Shown: positions 18,356-26,226, counted from the stretch's first letter. The stretch: 36,226 bases of DNA from an uncultured Mucilaginibacter sp. (GCA_903863845.1 CAIPDP010000173.1:1-36226), one strand, 5' to 3'. The notes: generated from the letters alone by a model not told the origin. Made by a program: numbers and translations.

Positions 18356-19795
18356 ATGTTAGATTTTGCGATCACAGATAAGACACACGACGAAAGCAGG
18401 CAGGGAGAAGCGCTGATCTTAACGCCAGCTGGCGATAAAACGGCCCGCAAGCTCTATATAGAAAGCTACGGCTGCGCCATGAATTTTTCGGACAGCGAAA
18501 TTGTGGCTTCTATCCTTTCGGAGCAAGGTTTTGAAACTACCGGCGATTTTAACCAGGCCGATGTGATCTTCATTAACACCTGCTCCATTCGCGAGAATGC
18601 TGAGCAGCGTGTGCGCAACCGCCTGCGTGAATTTACCATAGCCAAGGTAAAGAACCCGGGTTTGGTGGTAGGCGTTTTGGGTTGCATGGCTGAAAGGCTA
18701 AAGGCAAAGTTTCTGGAAGAAGAAAAGCTAGTCGATGTGGTGGTTGGCCCGGATGCTTATCGCGATCTGCCTAACCTGATCGGGAAAGTTGATGAAGGGC
18801 AAAAGGCGGTTAATGTTTTGCTCTCGCGCGAGGAAACTTATGCAGATATCAGCCCGGTACGTTTGAACAGTAACGGGATCAATGCCTTCGTATCGATCAT
18901 GCGCGGATGCGATAATATGTGCTCGTTCTGCGTGGTGCCTTTTACCCGCGGTCGCGAACGCAGTCGCGAGCCACTATCTATCGTTAAAGAATGTACCGAA
19001 TTGTTTAACCAGGGCTACCGTGAGGTGACGCTATTAGGACAAAACGTCGACTCCTATAAATGGAAAGGTGGAGAAGAAGCAAACATCGAATCGGACCAGC
19101 CGGGAGAAGTAGTCAACTTCGCTAATTTATTAGCGATGGTTGCACAGGTTGATCCTGAACTGAGGGTGAGGTTTTCAACTTCGCATCCGAAAGATATTAC
19201 GGATGAGGTGTTGTACACCATGAAAAAGTACGATAACATCTGCAATTATATACACCTGCCGATCCAATCGGGCAATACCCGGGTATTGGAACTGATGAAC
19301 CGAACCTACGACCGTGAGTGGTACATCAACCGTATCGATGCGATAAGAAAGATCATTCCTGAATGCGGCATTTCTACGGATGTGATCACCGGTTTTTGTA
19401 CCGAGACAGAGGAAGAACACCAGGATACGCTGAGTATGATGGATTATGTGCAGTATGATTATGCCTATATGTTCATGTATTCTGAAAGGCCGGGTACGCT
19501 CGCAGCAAAACGCTATGCTGACGATATCCCTGAGGCAGTAAAGAGCCAGCGGCTAAAGGAAGTTGTAGCAAAACAGCGCGAGCACTCATACGCCCGTTTG
19601 CAGGCACAGTTGGGTAAGATACAGCGCGTATTAATAGAAGGTTTTTCGAAAAAATCGGACAAAGATTATTGCGGGCGAAACGACCAAAATGCTATGGTTG
19701 TTTTCCCGGTCAACGAAAATTATAAACCAGGCCAGTATGTCGATGTGCTGGTAGAAAGAACAACCACGGCAACTTTGATAGGGGTGGTGATTTGA
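18356..19795 (+). CDS. miaB: tRNA-2-methylthio-N6-dimethylallyladenosine synthase MiaB
   Basis: 479 residues from the ATG at 18356. MiaB is a radical SAM enzyme that adds a methylthio group to i6A37 of tRNAs reading UNN codons. All six cluster cysteines are present: Cys40 (SYGCAMN), Cys76 (NTCSIRE) and Cys110 (GVLGC) in the methylthiotransferase domain, and Cys185, Cys189, Cys192 ([10 protein letters not shown]) in the radical SAM domain. A C-terminal TRAM domain (from about 415) binds tRNA. The frame stays open to a GTG at 18281, but that would lie upstream of the -7 box; GAGG precedes the chosen ATG. The stop codon TGA falls inside the first word of the intergenic repeat at 19791. Confidence 0.95.
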   Translation: MLDFAITDKTHDESRQGEALILTPAGDKTARKLYIESYGCAMNFSDSEIVASILSEQGFETTGDFNQADVIFINTCSIRENAEQRVRNRLREFTIAKVKNPGLVVGVLGCMAERLKAKFLEEEKLVDVVVGPDAYRDLPNLIGKVDEGQKAVNVLLSREETYADISPVRLNSNGINAFVSIMRGCDNMCSFCVVPFTRGRERSREPLSIVKECTELFNQGYREVTLLGQNVDSYKWKGGEEANIESDQPGEVVNFANLLAMVAQVDPELRVRFSTSHPKDITDEVLYTMKKYDNICNYIHLPIQSGNTRVLELMNRTYDREWYINRIDAIRKIIPECGISTDVITGFCTETEEEHQDTLSMMDYVQYDYAYMFMYSERPGTLAAKRYADDIPEAVKSQRLKEVVAKQREHSYARLQAQLGKIQRVLIEGFSKKSDKDYCGRNDQNAMVVFPVNENYKPGQYVDVLVERTTTATLIGVVI

Positions 19796-19884
19796 AAATT
19801 TGGCAATTTGAAAATTTGAAGATGTTTCCTCAATTTTCAAATTGCCAAATTTTCAAATTTTCAAATTGCCAAATTTTCAAATTG
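19791..19884 (+). repeat. Inverted 8-bp word array between miaB and the sigma-54 activator
   Basis: The left arm is four contiguous 8-mers (19791-19822): TTTGAAAA, TTTGGCAA, TTTGAAAA, TTTGAAGA. The right arm is six contiguous 8-mers (19834-19881) that are reverse complements of the same two words: TTTTCAAA, TTGCCAAA, TTTTCAAA, then the same three again, so a 24-bp unit is duplicated. Bases 19791-19816 and 19832-19857 form a perfect 26-bp inverted repeat with a 15-nt loop. The array supplies the miaB stop codon and ends 5 bp before the next ATG. It fills the whole spacer. Confidence 0.9.
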
Positions 19885-19889
19885 ATTAA

Positions 19890-21122
19890 ATGGAATTACA
19901 GGAAATTAAACAACGCTTCGGTATCATTGGCAATTCGCCTTTGCTTAATCGGGCTATCATTATAGCAAACCAGGTTGCTCCTACCGATATCTCGGTTTTG
20001 ATCACCGGAGAGAGCGGTAGCGGTAAAGAGGTTTTTTCACATATCATCCACCAGATGAGCCCGCGAAAACATGGACCCTTTATTGCGGTCAACTGCGGTG
20101 CTATACCAGAAGGGACGATAGATTCTGAACTATTCGGCCACGAAAAAGGAGCTTATACCGGTGCTGTTGGGGAGCGTAAAGGCTATTTTGAAACGGTAAA
20201 CGGAGGAACAATTTTCCTGGATGAGATCGCCGAAATGCCATTAGGTACGCAGGCACGATTGCTGCGTGTATTGGAATCGGGTCAATACATCAAGGTAGGT
20301 TCGTCTAAAGTTGAAAAAACCAATGTAAGGGTAATAGCCGCAACCAACGTTGATGTTTATGAGGCCGTACGAAATGGAAAATTCAGGGAGGACCTTTATT
20401 ATCGTTTAAATACGGTGCCGCTTCGGATACCGCCTTTGCGTGAACGTAAGGAAGATGTTTACCTGCTGTTCAGGAAATTCACCGCTGATTTTACCGATAA
20501 GTACCGTACGCCGCCAATTCAATTAGATGAAGAGGCGCAGCAATTGCTGATCAATTATTCATGGCCGGGCAATGTCAGGCAGTTGAAAAATATGGCTGAG
20601 CAATTGGCGGTATTGGAAACATCGCGACTGATAACAGCTCAGGTGATTATGAATTATATACCTCCCGAAGCCGGGCGTAGTAACCTGCCTATGCGGATGG
20701 AAAACCAGCCTAAGGAGGATATTTCAGAACGTGATATCCTTTACAAGGTGTTGTTTGATATGAAGCGGGATATGGTTGAATTGAAAAAACTGGTTGCCGA
20801 CATCATTGAGCATGGTGGGGTATCAACCAGCTATGCCAACAATCCACAAACGCTTAACCAACTCTATCGCGATATTGAATTGCCCGGAAATGCGGGCGAC
20901 GGACAATTTACGATACAGCAGCCCGTTATTAACAACAACGTTCCCTTTAACATCACGCACGATGCCGAGGAAGTTGAAGAATCGCTTTCGCTGGTCGAAA
21001 AAGAATCCGACCTGATCCGTAAGGCGCTTAAAAAGCATAAGGGTAAGCGAAAACTGGCTGCCAATGAGTTGGGTATCTCGGAGCGCACTTTGTACCGCAA
21101 GATCAAAGAATTGAACCTGTAA
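19890..21122 (+). CDS. Sigma-54-dependent transcriptional activator lacking a receiver domain
   Basis: 410 residues. The AAA+ sigma-54 interaction domain begins almost at the N-terminus: Walker A GESGSGKE (40-47), the sigma-54-contacting loop GAYTGA (87-92), Walker B GTIFLDE (106-112) and the REDLYYRLN arginine-finger region. A linker with a Glu/Lys-rich helical stretch follows, then a C-terminal Fis-type helix-turn-helix (about 388-408, LAANELGISERTLYRKIKEL). There is no N-terminal receiver, GAF or PAS domain, so activity is probably controlled by expression level or a partner protein (inference). The GAYTGA loop and ATPase motifs are intact, so it should open sigma-54 promoters. The stop is immediately followed by the lptE start. 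Target genes are unknown; groES is a candidate. Confidence 0.9.
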   Translation: MELQEIKQRFGIIGNSPLLNRAIIIANQVAPTDISVLITGESGSGKEVFSHIIHQMSPRKHGPFIAVNCGAIPEGTIDSELFGHEKGAYTGAVGERKGYFETVNGGTIFLDEIAEMPLGTQARLLRVLESGQYIKVGSSKVEKTNVRVIAATNVDVYEAVRNGKFREDLYYRLNTVPLRIPPLRERKEDVYLLFRKFTADFTDKYRTPPIQLDEEAQQLLINYSWPGNVRQLKNMAEQLAVLETSRLITAQVIMNYIPPEAGRSNLPMRMENQPKEDISERDILYKVLFDMKRDMVELKKLVADIIEHGGVSTSYANNPQTLNQLYRDIELPGNAGDGQFTIQQPVINNNVPFNITHDAEEVEESLSLVEKESDLIRKALKKHKGKRKLAANELGISERTLYRKIKELNL

Positions 21123-21635
21123 ATGATGAAAAGGATAATTACCCTGTTTATTTTAACCATTACGGTATTGCTGACCAATTCATGCTCGTTCAGTTTGAGC
21201 GGGTCTTCTATCGGAGAATTGAAAACTATCAAAGTAGAATATTTTGAGAACAATGCCCAGTTGGTGGTCAATTACCTGAGTCAGCAATTTACTGAGTCAT
21301 TGAAAGAGCGTATCCGTTCAACAACCAGTTTATCGATCATACAGGGTGAGGGACAGGCAAGAATGTCGGGAACGATAACAGGGTATACTATAGAGCCAAT
21401 ATCGGTACAGGCAACTAACAGCAACGTTGCACCAATTGCCGGAGCCGAGCGGTTAACAATAACCGTAAGTGTAGTTTATACAAATTCGATAGATAAAAAG
21501 AATAGTTTTTCGCAATCGTTTTCTGAGCACCAGGATTTTACCGGTGATATCGCCAACCAGGAGCAAAAATTGGTAACAGCCATCATAAAGCAACTTACCG
21601 ACGATATTTTTAACAGAGCCTTTGCTAATTGGTAA
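21123..21635 (+). CDS. lptE: LptE-like LPS-assembly lipoprotein
   Basis: 170 residues. A lipoprotein signal with hydrophobic segment IITLFILTITVLL ends in TNSC with Cys21. The mature part starts FSLSGSSIGELKTIKVEYFENNA, a pattern I know from Bacteroidota LptE (short form SLSGSSIGELKTI). It continues with an alternating alpha/beta domain (LTITVSVVYTN, FSQSFSEHQDF). LptE plugs the LptD barrel and helps insert lipopolysaccharide into the outer membrane. Its start follows the activator stop directly, so it is translationally coupled. Two adjacent ATG codons exist (21123 and 21126). Family assignment is by pattern and gene order, not by search. Confidence 0.75.
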   Translation: MMKRIITLFILTITVLLTNSCSFSLSGSSIGELKTIKVEYFENNAQLVVNYLSQQFTESLKERIRSTTSLSIIQGEGQARMSGTITGYTIEPISVQATNSNVAPIAGAERLTITVSVVYTNSIDKKNSFSQSFSEHQDFTGDIANQEQKLVTAIIKQLTDDIFNRAFANW

Positions 21636-23373
21636 GCAATTCGTAGTTTCACCCCTTGTGGATCAATACCTGAATAACCGGCAGAACGAGATTTTGTGGA
21701 GATTGCTGGCAAACCCGGCCGACAACGGCCATATCTATAGCCACAACCTCGAGCAATTGTCGCACGACTTTCCGCAAAGCGGCCTGTTGCGTGCCCTTTA
21801 TGCCCGCTCGGCCGGAGCTGAAAATACAAGTCATGCAGCTGTTGCTTTTGATCCCAAGGCACTTTTTGTGATCATCAAAGCCTATGAAAATCTGGCTGAA
21901 GTGCCTGAATCCAGCATCATCCAACACTTGGCGATCGACAAGACCTATGCCGGAAACGGTAAGAATGACGATGCGCCTGTTTTTAATGATTTTACTCATG
22001 GCGAATTAAAAGATCTTTTGGGCTTTGAGCCACATTCCGAATTCGAAGAAACGCCGCAGGTGATAGTCGCGAACGATGAAGCCGAAGAAGTGCAGGCAAT
22101 TGACCAGCATTTTGAAGAAATAGAACCAACAGCCGGATCAGTAGAGGAGCTGCCGTCATCAGCATTAACCAGTGTTATTGAAAATGCTGAACCGCCGGCA
22201 GAGGATCTTCGCACAACTATAGGTGCAGAGGTGTTTGAGGAAGAGATTGCCGAGGCTGTTGCAATGGCAAACGAAGCGCCGGTTGCTATTGAAGCCCAAG
22301 CCGAAATTTCTGCTGCTGCTGAACTGCCTGCTGAAGATGAACGCATTGCTAACCTTCATCCGGTTTACGAAGAGGAAATACAATTGCAGCCCATCGAGCA
22401 ACTGATCGAATTAAAGGAAGCAGAACAGCCTGATGATTCACCAAAGCACATCATTGCTTTGGATGAGACTGAGGGACATCATAGCGAAGAACCGGAATAT
22501 GCCGTAATTGAGCAGGAGCATGTCACCTCTAAACCCCAGTATATAGAAGACGAAATCTATGACGAGATCGTAGGTATCGAGCACATCAGTATCCCCGTTA
22601 AAGTGGCTCCCCGGGTTGAACCTGAAGCAGAGCTATCAAATAAGGTCAAACCAGAACCGCAACAATTTGACATTCGTCACGAAGAGGTGCTTTATGAAGA
22701 TGAAGCTGAAGACCTGACACCGGAGAGCCTGGCCATGAGCGATTTCTTTGTTTTTGAACGTTCGGAACGCATTGAAGCACCTGTTGAAGAGCAGCCTGTT
22801 TTTGAAGAAGCGGCACCTTCACCTGAAGTAATTGCTGCGCCATTGTTCGCCGAAAAGGAAACGCAATACGTTTCCAAATACCACGACGAACAAATGCCTT
22901 ATACCTTTTTGTGGTGGCTTGACAAGACAAGGAAAGAGCATTCGGGTATTTATCAGCCGTTTAAGCTGGATACCACGCAGGCCATCAAACATACCGGCGA
23001 CGAAACCCTACAGCAACAGTATTACGAAAATATTTTCCATGTTACCACGCTCAGCGAATTGGATAAAGGCACTAACGAACCTGCAATTGAATTTGATGAA
23101 CAACGCAAGGAAGATCGTATCATCCGTAAGTTTATCATCGAGGAGCCGCATATCAGCACACCAACAGGAGATAAACTGGATAATGAGAACAAAGCGCGTA
23201 AGAGTAACGAGGACCAGGACGAACTGGTAACAGAGACGCTGGCAAAGATTTATGCCGACCAGGTGCTTTATCACAAAGCCATAAATACTTACAAAAAATT
23301 GATATTGAAATTTCCGGAAAAAAGCCGTTACTTTGCCGACCAAATTGAGATGTTAGAACGTAAAATCAATTAA
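21622..23373 (+). CDS. Acidic protein with long disordered middle and TPR-like C-terminus
   Basis: I do not recognise a named family. The frame codes for up to 583 residues. The N-terminal part (about 12-110) looks helical and folded (NNRQNEILWRLLANPADNGH, then LLRALYARSAG and ALFVIIKAYENLAEVPESSI). The middle (about 150-420) is very rich in Glu, Ala, Pro, Val and Ile and is probably disordered. The C-terminal end (LVTETLAKIYADQVLYHKAI, then NTYKKLILKFPEKSRYFADQ) resembles one TPR pair. No signal peptide is visible, so it is probably cytoplasmic. There is no ATG near the start: TTG at 21622 overlaps lptE by 14 bp, and GTG at 21658 is the alternative. It lies 11 bp before secG, so probably the same operon. 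Confidence 0.75.
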   Translation: MLIGKQFVVSPLVDQYLNNRQNEILWRLLANPADNGHIYSHNLEQLSHDFPQSGLLRALYARSAGAENTSHAAVAFDPKALFVIIKAYENLAEVPESSIIQHLAIDKTYAGNGKNDDAPVFNDFTHGELKDLLGFEPHSEFEETPQVIVANDEAEEVQAIDQHFEEIEPTAGSVEELPSSALTSVIENAEPPAEDLRTTIGAEVFEEEIAEAVAMANEAPVAIEAQAEISAAAELPAEDERIANLHPVYEEEIQLQPIEQLIELKEAEQPDDSPKHIIALDETEGHHSEEPEYAVIEQEHVTSKPQYIEDEIYDEIVGIEHISIPVKVAPRVEPEAELSNKVKPEPQQFDIRHEEVLYEDEAEDLTPESLAMSDFFVFERSERIEAPVEEQPVFEEAAPSPEVIAAPLFAEKETQYVSKYHDEQMPYTFLWWLDKTRKEHSGIYQPFKLDTTQAIKHTGDETLQQQYYENIFHVTTLSELDKGTNEPAIEFDEQRKEDRIIRKFIIEEPHISTPTGDKLDNENKARKSNEDQDELVTETLAKIYADQVLYHKAINTYKKLILKFPEKSRYFADQIEMLERKIN

Positions 23374-23384
23374 TATAAAAAGAA

Positions 23385-23720
23385 ATGTATTTACTGTTAA
23401 TTATCCTGATCGTGCTTGTATGTGTGCTGTTAGGCGCGATCGTACTGATCCAAAACCCTAAAGGTGGTGGTTTAACTTCCAACTTTTCAAGCTCATCCCA
23501 GTTAATGGGTGTACAAAAAACCGGTGATTTCCTTGAAAAAGGCACCTGGATACTGGCAATTGCGCTAATGGTGCTTTCACTGGCAATCAATGTATCGGTT
23601 AAAACTACTCCTGGCGCAGCCGACCCTAACCTCGAGAAAACCATCAACAAGGTTAACCAGGGTGCCGGACAGCCAAGTACTGCTCCAATTCCGGTTTCAA
23701 CAGGAAAGAAGACTAACTAA
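23385..23720 (+). CDS. secG: Preprotein translocase subunit SecG
   Basis: 111 residues with two membrane helices (about 2-22, and about 55-72) around the conserved cytoplasmic loop LIQNPKGGGLTSNFSSSSQLMGVQ, shown here by its core PKGGGLTSNF. SecG assists the SecYEG channel during SecA-driven export. The C-terminal tail (about 75-111), rich in Pro, Thr, Asn and Lys, is longer than in E. coli. The gene ends 23 bp before a strong terminator at 23744, which closes the miaB-to-secG gene run. Confidence 0.9.
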   Translation: MYLLLIILIVLVCVLLGAIVLIQNPKGGGLTSNFSSSSQLMGVQKTGDFLEKGTWILAIALMVLSLAINVSVKTTPGAADPNLEKTINKVNQGAGQPSTAPIPVSTGKKTN

Positions 23721-23743
23721 ATTAAAAAGACTTAAAATATTAG

Positions 23744-23775
23744 AAGGCTTTGGCGATTCGCCAAAGCCTTTTTTT
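23744..23775 (+). terminator. Rho-independent terminator after secG
   Basis: A perfect 12-bp stem, AAGGCTTTGGCG (23744-23755) with CGCCAAAGCCTT (23759-23770), loop ATT, followed by a T-run to 23775. It separates the secG operon from groES. Confidence 0.9.
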
Positions 23776-23861
23776 AGCTTTTTTGTGTTTTGCCGGGGCT
23801 GACATGATGACACTCCTATATTAAACCTTCGTTAATTATAATCCGATTCTTGCACTAAAAA

Positions 23862-23913
23862 TGACAATTTGAACAGTTTACGCTGACATTATGTTGCTTG
23901 GCATAATTGATGA
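23862..23913 (+). promoter_or_regulatory. Candidate sigma-54-like promoter with tandem TGACA boxes upstream of groES
   Basis: TTGGCATAATTGATGA at 23898-23913 has the -24 element TGGCA and, 10 bp after its GG (23900-23901), TGA at 23911-23913 in place of the canonical -12 TGC. Two TGACA boxes lie upstream at 23862 and 23884, 22 bp apart (about two helical turns); the second is followed by a partial inverted half (TGACA-TTA-TGTTG). Predicted start about 23925, leader about 43 nt. No CIRCE element was seen. The -12 mismatch keeps this tentative. Confidence 0.4.
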
Positions 23914-23967
23914 GGAATGTGGATGCACAAAATCTAAATTATTTATAAAATTCAAATTAGTATAACT

Positions 23968-24243
23968 ATGGCATTGAACATTAAACCTATCGGAGACAGG
24001 GTAGTAGTGGAAGCTGCACCAGCCGAAGAGAAAACCGCATCCGGCATTATCATTCCGGATACTGCGAAAGAAAAACCACAGCGTGGAACGATCGTTGCAG
24101 TTGGCGACGGAAAAAAAGATGAGCCTTTAACCGTTAAAACAGGTGACCAGGTTTTATATGGCAAATATGCCGGTACCGAAATTACCTACGAAGGTAAAGA
24201 GTACTTAATAATGCGTGAGGCTGATATTTACGCAGTTCTGTAA
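23968..24243 (+). CDS. groES: Co-chaperonin GroES
   Basis: 91 residues, typical length. It opens with [20 protein letters not shown], shown by its hallmark PIGDRVVVE. The mobile loop that docks on GroEL is [19 protein letters not shown] (core TASGIIIPD), and the C-terminal strand [18 protein letters not shown] is conserved. It forms the heptameric lid on GroEL. It is followed by groEL after a 119-bp spacer filled by an 8-bp word array, unusually long for this pair. Regulation may involve the sigma-54-like element upstream. Confidence 0.97.
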   Translation: MALNIKPIGDRVVVEAAPAEEKTASGIIIPDTAKEKPQRGTIVAVGDGKKDEPLTVKTGDQVLYGKYAGTEITYEGKEYLIMREADIYAVL

Positions 24244-24246
24244 ATT

Positions 24247-24348
24247 GTTGAAAAGTTGGAATGTTGTAAAGTTGAAACGTTAGCGCTTTACAAACAATAA
24301 CCTTCCAACATTCCGATAGCAATCGGAACAACCTTAAAACATTCAAAC
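24247..24348 (+). repeat. Inverted 8-bp word array between groES and groEL
   Basis: The left arm (24247-24278) is four contiguous 8-mers beginning GTTG: GTTGAAAA, GTTGGAAT, GTTGTAAA, GTTGAAAC. The right arm carries words ending in AAC, including CTTCCAAC (24302-24309), CTTAAAAC (24333-24340) and ATTCAAAC (24341-24348). Inside one right-arm word lies a separate perfect hairpin, TTCCGAT-AGCA-ATCGGAA (24311-24328). Removing 24315-24329 would restore ATTCCAAC, the complement of the left word GTTGGAAT. The structure starts 3 bp after groES. Confidence 0.8.
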
Positions 24349-24362
24349 TAAAATTAAAAGAC

Positions 24363-26000
24363 ATGGCAAAACAAGTTAGGTATAACGTAGATGCACGCGA
24401 CGCTTTGAAGCGCGGTGTGGATATTTTGGCGAATGCGGTTAAAGTAACCCTCGGTCCAAAAGGTCGTAACGTAATTATTGACAAAAAATTCGGTTCACCA
24501 TCGATCACTAAAGACGGTGTAACTGTAGCAAAAGAGATCGAACTGAAAGATCCATTGGAAAACATGGGCGCTCAGATGGTGAAAGAAGTAGCATCTAAAA
24601 CTGCTGATATAGCAGGTGATGGTACTACTACTGCTACTGTACTGGCTCAGGCTATCGTAACCGCAGGTATCAAGAACGTAGCAGCTGGTGCTAACCCAAT
24701 GGACCTGAAACGCGGTATTGATAAAGCAGTTTCGGCTGTTGTGAAAAGCTTGCAAAGCCAATCACAAACTGTAGGCGAAGACAACAAGAAGATCCAACAG
24801 GTTGCTTCTGTTTCTTCAAACAATGACGAAGTGATCGGTGCGCTGATCGCTGAAGCAATGGGCAAAGTTGGTAAAGACGGTGTGATCACTGTTGAGGAAG
24901 CTAAAGGAACTGAAACTGAAGTTCGTACTGTAGAAGGTATGCAATTTGATCGTGGTTACCTTTCTCCTTACTTCGTAACCAACGCTGATAAAATGGAAGT
25001 TGAACTGGATAATCCTTTTATCCTGATCTACGACAAGAAAATTTCTTCAATGAAGGAATTGTTGCCTATCCTTGAAAAACAAGTACAAACCGGCAAACCT
25101 TTACTTATCATTGCTGAAGACCTGGATGGTGAAGCCCTAGCTACTTTGGTAGTAAACAAGATCCGCGGCTCACTGAAAGTTGCTGCTGTTAAAGCACCAG
25201 GCTTTGGCGATCGCCGTAAAGCGATGCTGGAAGATATCGCTATTCTGACCGGCGGAACATTGATCTCGGAAGAAAGAGGTTTCAAATTAGAGAACGCCGA
25301 CCTTTCTTACTTAGGTACTGCAGAAAAGGTAATTGTTGATAAAGACAATACAACCATCATCAATGGTGCTGGTCATAAAGAAGAGATCAAAGCTCGTGTA
25401 AGCCAGATCAAATCGCAAATTGAAGCTACTACTTCTGATTACGACCGCGAAAAATTGCAGGAACGTTTAGCTAAACTTTCTGGCGGTGTTGCTGTACTTT
25501 ATGTTGGTGCAGCTACTGAAGTAGAAATGAAAGAAAAGAAAGACCGTGTTGACGATGCTTTACACGCAACCCGCGCTGCCGTTGAAGAAGGCATCGTAGC
25601 TGGTGGTGGTGTTGCATTTATCCGTGCAGTTGAATCGTTGGCTGGCCTTAAAGGTGAGAACGAGGATGAAAACACTGGTATCCAGATCATCCGTCGTGCC
25701 ATCGAAGAGCCATTGCGCCAAATCTGCCAGAATGCTGGTGTTGAAGGTTCGATCGTTGTGCAGAAAGTGAAAGAAGGCAAAGCCGATTTCGGTTACAATG
25801 CACGTACCGACAAATACGAGAACCTGATCAAAGCTGGTGTTATCGATCCTACTAAAGTAGCTCGTGTAGCCCTTGAAAATGCAGCGTCTATCGCAGCCAT
25901 GTTGTTAACTACCGAATGTATCCTTGCTGATGATCCGGAAGATGACAAAGGTGCAAGCATGCCTCCTATGGGCGGCGGCGGCATGGGCGGCATGATGTAA
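24363..26000 (+). CDS. groEL: Chaperonin GroEL
   Basis: 545 residues, standard length. GroEL forms the double-ring ATP-dependent folding chamber in the cytoplasm. Visible hallmarks are the N-terminal [20 protein letters not shown], the phosphate-binding loop GDGTTT (85-90), the apical-domain segment [17 protein letters not shown], the signature [12 protein letters not shown], and the C-terminal Gly/Met tail GGGGMGGMM. Codon use is strongly biased towards few codons, as expected for a highly expressed gene. It ends before a 7-bp word array and a strong terminator (26089). Confidence 0.98.
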   Translation: MAKQVRYNVDARDALKRGVDILANAVKVTLGPKGRNVIIDKKFGSPSITKDGVTVAKEIELKDPLENMGAQMVKEVASKTADIAGDGTTTATVLAQAIVTAGIKNVAAGANPMDLKRGIDKAVSAVVKSLQSQSQTVGEDNKKIQQVASVSSNNDEVIGALIAEAMGKVGKDGVITVEEAKGTETEVRTVEGMQFDRGYLSPYFVTNADKMEVELDNPFILIYDKKISSMKELLPILEKQVQTGKPLLIIAEDLDGEALATLVVNKIRGSLKVAAVKAPGFGDRRKAMLEDIAILTGGTLISEERGFKLENADLSYLGTAEKVIVDKDNTTIINGAGHKEEIKARVSQIKSQIEATTSDYDREKLQERLAKLSGGVAVLYVGAATEVEMKEKKDRVDDALHATRAAVEEGIVAGGGVAFIRAVESLAGLKGENEDENTGIQIIRRAIEEPLRQICQNAGVEGSIVVQKVKEGKADFGYNARTDKYENLIKAGVIDPTKVARVALENAASIAAMLLTTECILADDPEDDKGASMPPMGGGGMGGMM

Positions 26001-26008
26001 TATTCTAA

Positions 26009-26086
26009 AGTCCTGAGTCTGAAGTCTTGAGTTCAGAGCCTGATTTAATGTAACTCCGAACTGTCAACTATAGATTCAATACTGAC
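26009..26086 (+). repeat. Inverted 7-bp word array downstream of groEL
   Basis: The left arm (26009-26043) is five contiguous 7-mers: AGTCCTG, AGTCTGA, AGTCTTG, AGTTCAG, AGCCTGA. The right arm (26052-26086) fits the same period in the opposite sense: AACTCCG, AACTGTC, AACTATA, GATTCAA, TACTGAC, with ACT complementary to AGT. The arms are 8 bp apart. It starts 8 bp after the groEL stop and runs up to the terminator stem. The words differ from those in the groES-groEL spacer. Confidence 0.7.
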
Positions 26087-26088
26087 AA

Positions 26089-26128
26089 AAAGCCCTGTAT
26101 GCAAAAGCATACAGGGCTTTCTTTTTTT
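26089..26128 (+). terminator. Rho-independent terminator after groEL
   Basis: A perfect 14-bp stem, AAAGCCCTGTATGC (26089-26102) with GCATACAGGGCTTT (26107-26120), loop AAAA, then C and seven T. A textbook strong terminator closing groESL. Confidence 0.95.
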
Positions 26129-26171
26129 CTGAACCATCCAATTGTCATTGTGTTGCAAGCGCTCTGTCATT

Positions 26172-26195
26172 AGTTAATCAAATGATTGATTAACT
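26172..26195. promoter_or_regulatory. Perfect 24-bp palindromic operator candidate
   Basis: AGTTAATCAA (26172-26181), centre ATGA, TTGATTAACT (26186-26195): two perfect 10-bp arms. No T-run follows, so it is not a terminator. It ends 23 bp upstream of a -7 box (26219), so a bound dimeric regulator would cover the -33 region. The shape resembles TetR-type operators, but no such regulator gene is in the window. Confidence 0.5.
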
Positions 26196-26218
26196 CTGAA
26201 AAATAGCCTGTACGGACC

Positions 26219-26226
26219 TAAATTTG
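26219..26226 (+). promoter_or_regulatory. -7 promoter box upstream of the mscS region
   Basis: TAAATTTG is an exact TAnnTTTG match, predicting transcription from about 26233 through the short ORF at 26280 and mscS at 26405. The palindrome at 26172-26195 covers its -33 region. Confidence 0.4.

Noticed and set aside
19791..19884. Possible CRISPR array
   Set aside because: The words are 8 bp without unique spacers, and half are inverted. No cas genes are in the window.
21996..22346. Ser/Ala-rich minus-strand open frame opposite the acidic protein gene
   Set aside because: The composition is the mirror of the Glu/Ala-rich codons on the plus strand; no start context and no family resemblance.
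23862..23967. CIRCE operator or sigma-32-type promoter before groES
   Set aside because: No TTAGCACTC-N9-GAGTGCTAA inverted repeat is visible, and no matching -35/-10 pair was found.
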